DNA from: JANNVK01 sp031414415
Lineage (GTDB): Bacteria; Acidobacteriota; Blastocatellia; Pyrinomonadales; Pyrinomonadaceae
Direction: 5' to 3'
DNA length: 64,000 nt
Assembly: GCA_031414415.1 (NCBI GenBank)
Contig: JANNVK010000102.1
Location: forward strand, 1-64,000
Shown: positions 52,367 through 59,977 of the stretch, piece by piece
Layout: each line of letters starts with the position of its first letter
How positions within the stretch are numbered: position 1 is the stretch's first letter
Program-made: the position numbers and the translations under genes
Notes under the pieces: generated by a model
The model's database searches: none
What the model was told of the DNA's origin: nothing
The model's input: the letters and a program-made list of their open reading frames with translations, nothing else

Positions 52367-52879
52367 TTAGCTGATTTCACAAACCATATCTTGATAATCA
52401 GGCAAATCTGAAACGGTTTCGTGAACGAATGACTTCAGAATCTCGCCTTTGTGAATCAGAAAAACTCCAGGCATTTGCCAAACATCGCCGACTGGTGTGC
52501 CGATTCCGTATTTAAAAGCAGAAAGTCCGCGGATAAAACTTTTTGCCCCGAGAACTTGGGTCAAACTTCCTGTTTCTAAACCAAATGTTTGATAAAGTTT
52601 CTTTTCAGGATCGCTGAAACGAGAAAATTCTTCGGCGTTATAATTCGCAAAAAATTCCTTTGCTTTTGTTTCATTTCCCATGTGAACGAATGCAATTACG
52701 GTTCCATTTGCAGTAAGTGTTTCTTTTTGTTTGACGATTGAAGCGACCGCTTCACGACAGAATGTTCAGCCAAAATGGCGGATGAAAATTAGTAAAACGG
52801 GCGAAAGTTCGTTTAAACTAAACAAACTTTCACCCTTTTGTGATTTGAATTCTTGCAAATTATCTGTCGCAATTTTCAT
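52367..52879 (-). CDS. Probable selenoprotein: AhpC/TSA_2 (SelU/PRXL2-like) thioredoxin-fold protein with UxxC
   Basis: Read from the ATG at 52879, with the UGA at 52768-52766 decoded as selenocysteine, this gives 170 residues. Residues 27-45 are PVLLIFIRHFG, Sec38, TFC41REAV: a thioredoxin-fold CxxC in which the first Cys is UGA. The frame is the same before and after the UGA, and both halves fit one domain. Later segments are 'GTVIAFVHMGN', 'YQTFGLETGSLTQVLG' and 'WQMPGVFLIHKGEILKSFVH', typical of AhpC/TSA_2 redox proteins. The ATG of the usual call (52681) is only an internal Met. A SECIS-type hairpin stands 17 nt after the UGA. ribA ends one base upstream (TAA, A, ATG), so it is the second gene of that operon. 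A pseudogene is the alternative, but no other damage is seen. Confidence 0.85.
52739..52768 (-). promoter_or_regulatory. UGA codon and bacterial SECIS-type hairpin
   Basis: On the minus strand the UGA (52768-52766) is followed after 17 nt by an apical GGUC loop (52748-52745) closed by a perfect 6-bp stem, TGAAGC/GCTTCA (52754-52749 and 52744-52739). Known bacterial SECIS elements sit within the coding region just after the UGA, with a small loop starting with G (in E. coli fdhF, a GGUCU loop at about 18 nt, as I recall). Confidence 0.8.
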
Positions 52880-52880
52880 T

Positions 52881-53531
52881 TTATGTAACCAATGCTAAAA
52901 GATGTCCCATTTGCAATTTTTTGGTTTGCAAATATTCTTTCGTATATTTTGAAGGTTTGAATTCTAGTGAAACTCTTTCAACAATTTCTAAACCACCCGC
53001 ACGCATTGCCTCAAGTTTGTCAGGATTATTTGATAAAGCCTTAACTTTTCGAAGTCCAAGATCGCGGATAATTTCGACGCATTGATCGTATTTGCGAAGA
53101 TCTGATTCAAACCCAAGCAAATTGTTTGCTTCGATTGTGTCAGCACCTTCATCTTGCAAGGCATACGCACGAATTTTGTTAATAATTCCAATTCCGCGTC
53201 CTTCTTGCTGCTGGTAAACGATAACGCCGCGTCCCTCTTTTTGGATTAGTTCCATTGAACGTTGAAGTTGCGGACCGCAATCACATTTTATTGAATGAAA
53301 AACGTCTCCGGTGAGACATTGCGAATGTATTCTGACTAAAGTTGGCTTGTTTTCGTTGAACTCACCTTTGAGCAAACAAACAAATTCTTCGTCTGTTGTT
53401 AACGATTTGTATCCGGCGATTCTAAATTCGCCTAATTCGGTTGGAAGTTTGGCTTCAGCGATTTTTTCTATGCTCTTGATGTAATTAAAACTTGGGATAA
53501 TCTCTTTCTTTGCAATACTTTCGACAATCAT
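52881..53531 (-). CDS. ribA: GTP cyclohydrolase II (riboflavin biosynthesis)
   Basis: RibA opens GTP to the first pyrimidine intermediate of riboflavin. The ATG at 53531 (MIVESIAKKEIIPSF) has an AAGGG site 9-13 nt upstream; the ATG at 53570 would add 13 residues without an SD. The protein of 216 residues has zinc ligands in 'HSQCLTGDVFHSIKCDCG', the catalytic 'QEGRGIGIINKIRAYALQD', and 'NNPDKLEAMRAGG'. It stands alone without the DHBP synthase (RibB) fusion. No FMN riboswitch was seen in the upstream 210 bp. The selenoprotein gene follows after one base. Confidence 0.95.
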   Translation of the reverse strand: MIVESIAKKEIIPSFNYIKSIEKIAEAKLPTELGEFRIAGYKSLTTDEEFVCLLKGEFNENKPTLVRIHSQCLTGDVFHSIKCDCGPQLQRSMELIQKEGRGVIVYQQQEGRGIGIINKIRAYALQDEGADTIEANNLLGFESDLRKYDQCVEIIRDLGLRKVKALSNNPDKLEAMRAGGLEIVERVSLEFKPSKYTKEYLQTKKLQMGHLLALVT

Positions 53532-53743
53532 AGTCTTTACCCTTTTCCAATTTGCACGGTGTAAACTCATTCAGAATTAAATGAGCGGTTTGAGCGGATT
53601 GGATTGTTATTAGAATAAACGAAATCAACCCATTTGTAAACTAAAATCAAACAAAGTGCAGAAAAGTTAAAATAATAACTAAAAAAATCCGATGAACTTA
53701 AAATAAAAATTCACCGGAAATTTAAATAATTTAATTTTACAAA

Positions 53744-55174
53744 TTAATATATTGTAAATGAGAATTGCATAGTTTTAGAACTAGCCTTTGGCACTCCATC
53801 TTCCATCGCAGGAGTAAATCTAATGTTTTTTGCAGCTGCGATTGCTTGTTCGGTGAGCCCGTTTGATAATCCTCTAACGACAGAAACACTGCCAATAGAA
53901 CCATTTGCTGAAAATGTAACTTTTAACACAACAACACCTTGGATTGCAGCTTGACGAGCAGCGTCAGTATAAGGCGGTTTAGGCTGAAAGGTGATTTTCA
54001 CACCAGATGTAACTGCTGGTGCTTTGGGTTTAACTGGGGTTGGTGGACGAGTTGGCGGTTCTCCACCATCGCCGCCAGCGTCTCCACGACCATTGCCGAT
54101 TCCGTTTCCAATTCCATTTCCGGCACCAGAACCATTTCCGCCACCACGACCAGTTCCGTTTCCGGTTCCTTGTCCTTGACCGTTTCCGCCGCCCATTCCG
54201 CCGCCATTTCCAAATCCATCAGAAATGCTGGAAGTTTGTCCGTTTTTTGCACCGTAACGCTGATTTGGGTCGATGGTTTCGTTGCGAGTTTTTCCTTGTG
54301 TTGAGACTCTAATTTCTAAACTTGGATCAGTAACACGAACCATTGTAGCAGATGGTGTAAACTCGGGTTTCTCGGTTTGCCTTGCCATTTCCCCTTTTGA
54401 AACATCGTCTTTTGCATCTTGTTTTCCGCCACCGCCACCGCCGCCGCCTTTTTCTTTCTCTTTTTCGAGAATTTCTTCTTTCTCAATATCTGTCACAATA
54501 TCAGTGACCGGAGCAACAACAAATCCTTGCTCTTCTAATCCTGCAATGTCTAAATTTTTCGCAAACAAATCGTAAAGCCAATAACCACCGGCAAATGACA
54601 TTACTAAAACAAAAGCCGCCATCAATAAAAATTCACGAGTTCCATCACCTTTTGTATCAACAATTGTCGGATTATATTCGCCGACTACGTTTGGTTTAAC
54701 ATAACCGTAAGTTTCTTTCTCTAAAAATTCATCTTGAAAAACTTGTGGAGTTTGAAGTTTAGTTGTGAAAGAAGCAACCGCCGGAATTGAGATTGGTAAT
54801 GAAATCGGTAACGAAATTGGAGCTGTAATTTGTTCAATTGGTTCTTCAACAGAGAATAGTTCTTCTTCAAAAATAGTCTCGTGATTGTCGTCAAAAGCCA
54901 GATTATCCAAATTTGTTGCAACCGTTTCGGCAACTATTGGAACTTCAATAATTGGAGCTTCAAAAGTTTTTAGCGTTTCAGTTGCTAAAGATTTTTCTTC
55001 TGCTTCAAGTTTAAAGCTAACTTCAGAAACGGTTGGTGTTGGTTCTAAAACAGCGTCGGCGATTACTGGATTCATCTCGAAAGCAGTTAAACCCAAACCG
55101 CAATTTGGACAAAATCCGAACTTTTCCGCAAATCCTTCTTCACACGCTGTGCAATATTTTACAATTTTTGCCAT
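53744..55174 (-). CDS. Zinc-ribbon TonB-like energy transducer
   Basis: This 476-residue protein has an unusual start: a zinc ribbon (C8/C11 and C22/C25, 'YCTACEEGFAEKFGFCPNCG') in the cytoplasm. After an acidic region with Thr/Ile-rich segments comes one membrane helix at about 178-200 (LLMAAFVLVMSFAGGYWLY). The periplasmic part has a Lys/Glu stretch, a Gly-rich run, a Gly/Asn-rich spacer (about 315-375) and a Pro-rich piece. It ends with a TonB C-terminal domain (about 388-476, 'PPYTDAARQAAIQGVVVLKV', 'NIRFTPAMEDG', 'QFSFTIY'). TonB proteins drive outer-membrane receptors using ExbB/ExbD; no exbBD is in the window. SD AGAGG is 7 nt before the ATG. Confidence 0.85.
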   Translation of the reverse strand: MAKIVKYCTACEEGFAEKFGFCPNCGLGLTAFEMNPVIADAVLEPTPTVSEVSFKLEAEEKSLATETLKTFEAPIIEVPIVAETVATNLDNLAFDDNHETIFEEELFSVEEPIEQITAPISLPISLPISIPAVASFTTKLQTPQVFQDEFLEKETYGYVKPNVVGEYNPTIVDTKGDGTREFLLMAAFVLVMSFAGGYWLYDLFAKNLDIAGLEEQGFVVAPVTDIVTDIEKEEILEKEKEKGGGGGGGGKQDAKDDVSKGEMARQTEKPEFTPSATMVRVTDPSLEIRVSTQGKTRNETIDPNQRYGAKNGQTSSISDGFGNGGGMGGGNGQGQGTGNGTGRGGGNGSGAGNGIGNGIGNGRGDAGGDGGEPPTRPPTPVKPKAPAVTSGVKITFQPKPPYTDAARQAAIQGVVVLKVTFSANGSIGSVSVVRGLSNGLTEQAIAAAKNIRFTPAMEDGVPKASSKTMQFSFTIY

Positions 55175-55411
55175 TTTTGCCTCTCAATGTTTCTTGAAAA
55201 AAACATTTAAATTAAATTATAACCAGTTTTTTGTTAATGTTAAACTGATTTTACCGAATTTATATTCAGCAGATACACATTTATAGATGCTACAAACGTT
55301 TGACCAGATGCCTCAGTCAAATTAAACTTTCACTCAACACTTAGTTTTAGAATTCTATTTGATTGCCTCGATAGACAACTAAGAGTTTGAATTTTACAAC
55401 TAAAAGACACG

Positions 55412-56680
55412 ATGAATACTAAGAAATATCTAAAAAACACATTTTTATTATCAGCAATTTTGGCTATTTTTAGCAGTTTTGCATTGACGCAATCGACCGA
55501 ACCGCGTCAAGAAAAACTCTTAAATGGAATGAAATTGCTTGTTTGGCAAAACACAAAAGATCCGAAAGTTACTTTTAAACTTCGCATTCATAGCGGCTCA
55601 GCATTTGATCCAAAAGACAAAATGGGTGTGATGACATTGCTCACAAATATTTTGTTCCCGGACAATTTAACACGCGAATTTTTTGAGCAAGATTTAGAGG
55701 GAAATCTCTCAATTACCAATAATTACGACTATATACAGATAGACGCAAGCGGAAAATCTGATAAATTTTTAGATGTAATTGAAACTTTGGCAACGGCTGT
55801 CGCGAATCTGACTATTTTGGAAGAAAATTTTGTCAACGTTCGTAAAAAGTTGCTCGAAAAAGTTTTAGAAGAACAAAAGAATCCGACAATTGTTGCAAAT
55901 AATGCGGTTGCCAAAAAATTATTTGGAGATTATCCATACGGTCGTCCGCAAAACGGAACTCCTGAAAGTTTAGCTAAAATAGACAGAATTGACTTGACAG
56001 TTGCTCGAGATAAATTTTTAACTGCTGATAATGCAACACTTACGATTACGGGAAATGTTGGTTTTCCGTTAGCATTAAAGGCAAGCAAACAACTTTTTGG
56101 CGGCTGGAAAAAGTCGGACAAACTTGTTCCGGCAACATTTAAACAACCTGATGAAGTTGATATAAAAACCCAAAAAATTGAATCAAATGTTGTTGAAAAA
56201 AATGAAGTGCGATATGCCTTTCGTGGAATTGCGAGAAATGATGAAGACTATTTTGCTATGAAATTTTTGGTTGATATTTTAAGTAATCGCGAAATTGGTT
56301 TAAACAATTGGTTCATTCAATATCAACGAAATTTGTTGCCAAGTATTGTTATCACAGGTGTTTCAAATGCTTCTGACGAATTTATTAGTGCAAGCGAATC
56401 TTCAAATAAAGCTGTTAAATCATTATTTCAAAACAAACTTTTTGGAGACATCACGAGCGAAGAATTTAATAAATCGAAATTAAAAATCTTGAGCGAAATA
56501 GATCAAAAACCGATGCAAGAAAAGTGGCTTGATATTACAACTTTCAAATTAAATTCGGTTAAAGGTGAGATGCAAAAATTAAATTCTGTTACAATTACAG
56601 ATGTTCAGCGTGTCGCTGACAAATTATCAAAACAAAATGTCGCAACAGTTTTATTGACAAAAGTAAACGAAACAAAATAG
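55412..56680 (+). CDS. M16-type peptidase homologue lacking the zinc motif (probably inactive subunit)
   Basis: This 422-residue protein has a signal peptide (to about residue 27). It resembles the M16 fold: 'NGMKLLVWQN', 'FKLRIHSGSAFDP', then at the position of the zinc motif HxxEH the segment 'GVMTLLTNILF' with no His pair. Later 'DYPYGRPQNGTPESLAKID' and 'GNVGFPLALKASKQLFGGW' are typical. Loss of the metal ligands implies that it does not cleave; in two-subunit M16 peptidases one subunit is inactive and supports the other. No active partner lies next to it. Confidence 0.8.
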   Translation: MNTKKYLKNTFLLSAILAIFSSFALTQSTEPRQEKLLNGMKLLVWQNTKDPKVTFKLRIHSGSAFDPKDKMGVMTLLTNILFPDNLTREFFEQDLEGNLSITNNYDYIQIDASGKSDKFLDVIETLATAVANLTILEENFVNVRKKLLEKVLEEQKNPTIVANNAVAKKLFGDYPYGRPQNGTPESLAKIDRIDLTVARDKFLTADNATLTITGNVGFPLALKASKQLFGGWKKSDKLVPATFKQPDEVDIKTQKIESNVVEKNEVRYAFRGIARNDEDYFAMKFLVDILSNREIGLNNWFIQYQRNLLPSIVITGVSNASDEFISASESSNKAVKSLFQNKLFGDITSEEFNKSKLKILSEIDQKPMQEKWLDITTFKLNSVKGEMQKLNSVTITDVQRVADKLSKQNVATVLLTKVNETK

Positions 56681-56697
56681 TTGTTTTTATGTGACTC

Positions 56698-56739
56698 TCG
56701 CGTGAGCAAGATGCACACGCGACTGCCAGCTTGAAGCTA
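56698..56739. repeat. REP-like double hairpin
   Basis: Two adjoining inverted repeats, TCGCGTG/CACGCGA (56698-56722) and AGCTTGAAGCT (56729-56739), are more GC-rich than the surroundings. They lie between the M16 gene and ubiE and have no T run after them, so they are REP-like elements more than a terminator. The style is like the element at 7090-7240. Confidence 0.45.
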
Positions 56740-56753
56740 GCGATACCAAATAA

Positions 56754-57479
56754 ATGCAAAACGAAAGAACTTCTGGAGAACTTCAACACGCAAAAGCTGT
56801 GCGTGAAATGTTCTCTGGAATTGCCAAACGATACGATTTTCTTAATCATTTTCTCTCGTTAAATATAGATAAACGCTGGAGAAAATTAGTTTCGCAAAAA
56901 CTCAAAAATGTTTTGGCTGACGAAAAAGCTGTGGTTTTAGATGTTGCTTGCGGAACCGGTGATTTGTCTGTCGAATTGCAAACTTCCGGCAAAGCAAAGG
57001 TTATCGGCACAGATTTTTGTCGCCCGATGCTCGCTTTTGCAGCAGAAAAAAATCCGAAAAATAATCTCAATATTCCATATCTCGAAGGCGACGGAATGAA
57101 TCTCGCGTTTGCTGATGAAACATTTGATGCGGTGACGGTCGCGTTTGGTTTACGAAATTTTTCAAATTGGCAAGATGGTTTGAATGAAATGAGTCGCGTT
57201 TTAAAAAAAGGTGGAACGTTAATTATTCTTGAGTTTTCAACGCCGATTATTCCCGGTTTCAAGCAAGCATTTAACTTTTATTTTAGCAATATTTTGCCGC
57301 GAATTGGTGGTGCGGTCAGCGGTTCGCGTGGTGCTTATGAATATTTGCCAAATTCTGTTTCGAAGTTTCCAGATCAAAAGAATTTGGCGAAAATGATGGA
57401 AGAAGTTGGGGTCGAAAGCGTCGAATATAAAAATTTAACTGGCGGAATCGCCGCAATTCACAGCGGAATTCGTAAATGA
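56754..57479 (+). CDS. ubiE: Demethylmenaquinone/ubiquinone C-methyltransferase
   Basis: MenG/UbiE methylates the quinone ring in the last step(s) of menaquinone (and ubiquinone) synthesis using S-adenosylmethionine. The 241-residue protein has the family signatures: 'MFSGIAKRYDFLNHFLSLNI' near 20-39, the SAM motif 'VVLDVACGTGDLSVEL' near 61-76, 'DAVTVAFGLRNFSNW' and 'GGIAAIHSGI' at the end. The stop overlaps the next gene by 4 bp (ATGA), tying it to the peptide-transport permease operon. Confidence 0.95.
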   Translation: MQNERTSGELQHAKAVREMFSGIAKRYDFLNHFLSLNIDKRWRKLVSQKLKNVLADEKAVVLDVACGTGDLSVELQTSGKAKVIGTDFCRPMLAFAAEKNPKNNLNIPYLEGDGMNLAFADETFDAVTVAFGLRNFSNWQDGLNEMSRVLKKGGTLIILEFSTPIIPGFKQAFNFYFSNILPRIGGAVSGSRGAYEYLPNSVSKFPDQKNLAKMMEEVGVESVEYKNLTGGIAAIHSGIRK

Positions 57480-58456
57480 AACATAAAATTTTCAACATAG
57501 CTCGCCAAGTTGGACTGCTTTTGCTAGTGGTTTGGACAGTCGTGTCGCTTGTTACATTGCTAATTGAACTCGTTCCTGGTTCACCCGCGAGTGCAATTTT
57601 AGGCGAAAATGCCACGGCAGAACAAATTGATAATTTTAACGAAAAACACGGACTCAATAAACCTGCATTTTTTGTCTCGTATTCGGGCGAAAAAGGTCTC
57701 GAATGGAACGGTGCGGATAATCGCTATCTTGATTATTGGAAAGGTGTTTTGACCGGCGATTTAGGAAAATCCTTCCGCACAGATCGTCCGGTTTTAGATA
57801 TGATTTCTGAGCGTTATTTGAACACAATAAAGCTCGCAATTGCCGCAATGTTAGTTGCAATTTGTATCGCTTTGCCGCTTGGCGTTGTTGCGGGAACAAA
57901 TAAAGGTTCATTGACAGATAACACGGCTTCTTTTGTCGCACTTTTAGGAATTTCATTGCCCGGATTTGTGATTGGACCTTTTCTAGTCTATTTTTTCGCG
58001 GTTAAACTTGGCTGGTTTGACCCAACCGGCAGCCAATATTTTGACCACATTGTTTTGCCGGCGGTCACACTTGGTGCGGCACTTTCTGCAATTTTGACGC
58101 GAATGATTCGCAGTTCGGTAATCGAAGAACTTGGTGAAGATTATGTCAGAACTGCTCGTGCGAAAGGTTTGAGCGAAAAAATTGTAATTTATAAACACGT
58201 TTTGAAAAATGGTCTGATTCCAGTCGTCACAATACTCGGTTTGCAACTCGGTGTTTTGCTCGCTGGAGCGATTATTACCGAGAAGATTTTTGGCTGGCAA
58301 GGATTAGGACTTTTGCTTTTAGAAGATGGAATCGGGAAACGTGATTATCGTTTAGTTCAAGGTTGCGTTTTGGTAATCAGTGTTACTTATATTCTCGCAA
58401 ATGCTTTCACTGATTGGATTTACGGTCATTTAGACCCGAGAATTAGGATCAACTAA
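57476..58456 (+). CDS. Peptide ABC transporter permease, DppB/OppB type
   Basis: This 326-residue permease has six membrane helices and an N-terminal segment 'VVSLVTLLIELVPGSPASAI'. The DppB-type external loop 'EKHGLNKPAFFVSY' is about residues 56-110. The EAA-like motif 'RTARAKGLSEKIVIYKHVLK' near 225-244 contacts the ATPase. It starts within the ubiE stop (ATGA). DppC follows after a 197-bp gap that holds an inverted heptamer repeat. The ATPase at 21182 is the only OppF-type partner in the window. Confidence 0.92.
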   Translation: MKHKIFNIARQVGLLLLVVWTVVSLVTLLIELVPGSPASAILGENATAEQIDNFNEKHGLNKPAFFVSYSGEKGLEWNGADNRYLDYWKGVLTGDLGKSFRTDRPVLDMISERYLNTIKLAIAAMLVAICIALPLGVVAGTNKGSLTDNTASFVALLGISLPGFVIGPFLVYFFAVKLGWFDPTGSQYFDHIVLPAVTLGAALSAILTRMIRSSVIEELGEDYVRTARAKGLSEKIVIYKHVLKNGLIPVVTILGLQLGVLLAGAIITEKIFGWQGLGLLLLEDGIGKRDYRLVQGCVLVISVTYILANAFTDWIYGHLDPRIRIN

Positions 58457-58459
58457 TAA

Positions 58460-58651
58460 CTAAAAGTGAAAAACTAAAAGTGAAAAGTGACGAGTCAATA
58501 TTAAAAATAAAGAGTTACAATTTTGCGATCAGAGGATTCTATTGAGTTTATAAAAATGCTTGTAGCGACAGTAAAAACAACGAAAAAATAAGATATAAAA
58601 GAAGATTTTAGTTTCAACTTTTCACTTTTCACTATTAGTTTTTCACTTTAG
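58460..58651. repeat. Inverted heptamer arrays flanking a 127-bp core (between dppB-like and dppC-like)
   Basis: The left arm (58460-58490) is AAAAGTG, AAAAACT, AAAAGTG, AAAAGTG in strict 7-nt phase. The right arm (58618-58651) is CTTTTCA, CTTTTCA, CTATTAG, TTTTTCA, CTTTAG. The right arm is the near-complement of the left. The left arm starts four bases after the dppB stop and the right arm ends two bases before the dppC ATG. The core between the arms has no gene. Confidence 0.75.
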
Positions 58652-58653
58652 AA

Positions 58654-59469
58654 ATGAACAGATTAACTTACATCGGACTTTCAATCGCTGCGATTTTAGT
58701 ATTCGCAGCTGTATTTGCTCCGTTTATTGCAACTCACGACGTAACGGCAATCGACTTGCTGAACAAATTCGCTTCGCCATCTCCAACACATTGGTTTGGG
58801 ACAGATTCTCTCGGACGCGATGTTTTTTCGCGACTCGTTTTTGGTGCAAGAATTTCGCTCGAAGTTGGGATTATTGTGACTTCAGTTTCGCTTGTTATCG
58901 GAATGTTTGTTGGTGCAATTGCCGGATATTTTGGCGGTTGGGTTGATAAAATTTTGTCCGGCTACATTTTCAACGTATTTCTCGCATTTCCGGGTTTGCT
59001 TCTCGCAATTGCGATGGTCGCGTTTCTTGGCGTTGGTCTCGAAAAATTAATTCTCGCTTTGTGTATCATTGGCTGGGTTGGTTACGCACGTGTGATGCGT
59101 GGGCAAGTTTTGAAAGTCCGCGAATATGATTTTGTTCAAGCTGCAAAGGCTTTAGGTGCAAGCGATTGGCGAATATTGTTCGTTCATATTTTGCCGAACT
59201 CAGTTCAGCCATTGATTGTTCAAGCGTCGCTCGGAATGGCTGGAGCAGTTTTATCTGAAGCTTCGCTTTCTTTTCTTGGACTTGGGATTCCGCCGCCAGC
59301 ACCGAGTTGGGGAACGATGATTGAAGACGCACGCGGACTCGATACTTTGATGAATGCTCCGCACGTTTTATTCTTCCCAGGAATTGCGATTGCATTGACA
59401 GTTTTGGCGTTTAATTTTATCGGCGATGGCTTGCGTGAATATTTGGATCCGAAGCAAAGAGCAAGATAA
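58654..59469 (+). CDS. Peptide ABC transporter permease, DppC/OppC type
   Basis: This 271-residue permease starts with a membrane helix (LTYIGLSIAAILVFAAVFAPF) and has the DppC signatures 'HWFGTDSLGRDVFSRLVFGA', 'GAIAGYFGGWVDKIL', the EAA-like 'VQAAKALGASDWRILFVHIL' and 'EASLSFLGLGIPPPAPSWG'. With the DppB-type gene it forms the membrane channel of a peptide importer. The next gene starts directly at its stop (TAAATG), so the toxin-like DUF4258 gene is in the same transcript. No substrate-binding protein is seen nearby. Confidence 0.93.
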   Translation: MNRLTYIGLSIAAILVFAAVFAPFIATHDVTAIDLLNKFASPSPTHWFGTDSLGRDVFSRLVFGARISLEVGIIVTSVSLVIGMFVGAIAGYFGGWVDKILSGYIFNVFLAFPGLLLAIAMVAFLGVGLEKLILALCIIGWVGYARVMRGQVLKVREYDFVQAAKALGASDWRILFVHILPNSVQPLIVQASLGMAGAVLSEASLSFLGLGIPPPAPSWGTMIEDARGLDTLMNAPHVLFFPGIAIALTVLAFNFIGDGLREYLDPKQRAR

Positions 59470-59751
59470 ATGCTGTCAACTATTCAAAAAATTCGCCAAA
59501 AGATATTGCGTGAAGAATATATTTTTTCTCTTCACTCGATTGATGAATTAGAAAATGATGGATTTACGATTGCTGATGCTCTTTCAGCAATTTTGAATGG
59601 TGAAATTGTCGATAAATTGTTTTATAATGACCTTCGTGGCACTCGTTATGTTGTTGTCGGAAACGCCAAAGATCTGAGAGTGTTAGAAATTGTTTGTCGT
59701 TTTCATTCTTCTAATGTTTTGGTGATTACAGCTTATGAAATTTTTAGCTAA
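59470..59751 (+). CDS. DUF4258-type small protein (putative toxin)
   Basis: This 93-residue protein has the DUF4258 pattern: 'IRQKILREEYIFSLHSIDEL', with His near 23 in the S-x-H-x-x-x-E/R motif, then 'RGTRYVVVGNAKDLRVLEIV' and 'VLVITAYEIF'. DUF4258 proteins are RelE/MqsR-like small proteins often paired with a YgiT-type zinc-finger protein, as here. A ribonuclease-type toxin role is the family expectation. Start is immediately after the dppC-type stop; the 3' end overlaps its partner by 17 bp. Confidence 0.8.
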   Translation: MLSTIQKIRQKILREEYIFSLHSIDELENDGFTIADALSAILNGEIVDKLFYNDLRGTRYVVVGNAKDLRVLEIVCRFHSSNVLVITAYEIFS

Positions 59752-59956
59752 ACAAATTAATTGTGATTTTTGCGAAAGTGGCGTGACCGAATCTCAGGTT
59801 ATTTCCAAAACTTTCAATCGTTTTGGACAGCTGTTTAAAATTGAAAATATTAAAGCTGAAGTTTGTAGAAACTGTGGTGAAATATATCTTGAAAGCCAAT
59901 CGATCAAAGAGATTGATAAAAAAATAGAGCAAAAATTATTGTTAATTGCTGCTTAA
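59735..59956 (+). CDS. YgiT-type zinc-finger protein (putative antitoxin)
   Basis: This 73-residue protein has two CxxC pairs, 'NCDFCESGV' and 'VCRNCGEIYLESQSI', forming the MqsA/YgiT N-terminal zinc domain. It has no C-terminal helix-turn-helix domain of full MqsA, which is typical of the short YgiT forms paired with DUF4258. It overlaps the DUF4258 gene by 17 bp. The pair forms a likely toxin-antitoxin unit inserted at the end of the peptide-permease operon. Confidence 0.8.
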   Translation: MKFLAKQINCDFCESGVTESQVISKTFNRFGQLFKIENIKAEVCRNCGEIYLESQSIKEIDKKIEQKLLLIAA

Positions 59957-59977
59957 AGATTTTCGAATTGTTATCAA

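Noticed and set aside
52367..52681. A complete 104-residue gene starting at the internal ATG 52681
   Set aside because: The start is an internal Met of a longer thioredoxin-fold domain; homologous sequence continues upstream in the same frame through the UGA to ATG 52879.
52682..52879. Frameshift or disabled AhpC-like pseudogene
   Set aside because: There is no frameshift, only one UGA at the redox Cys position, followed by a SECIS-like hairpin at the right distance. A simple nonsense mutation remains possible but is less likely.
53532..53743. FMN riboswitch upstream of ribA
   Set aside because: None of the conserved RFN elements were seen; the region is short and AT-rich.
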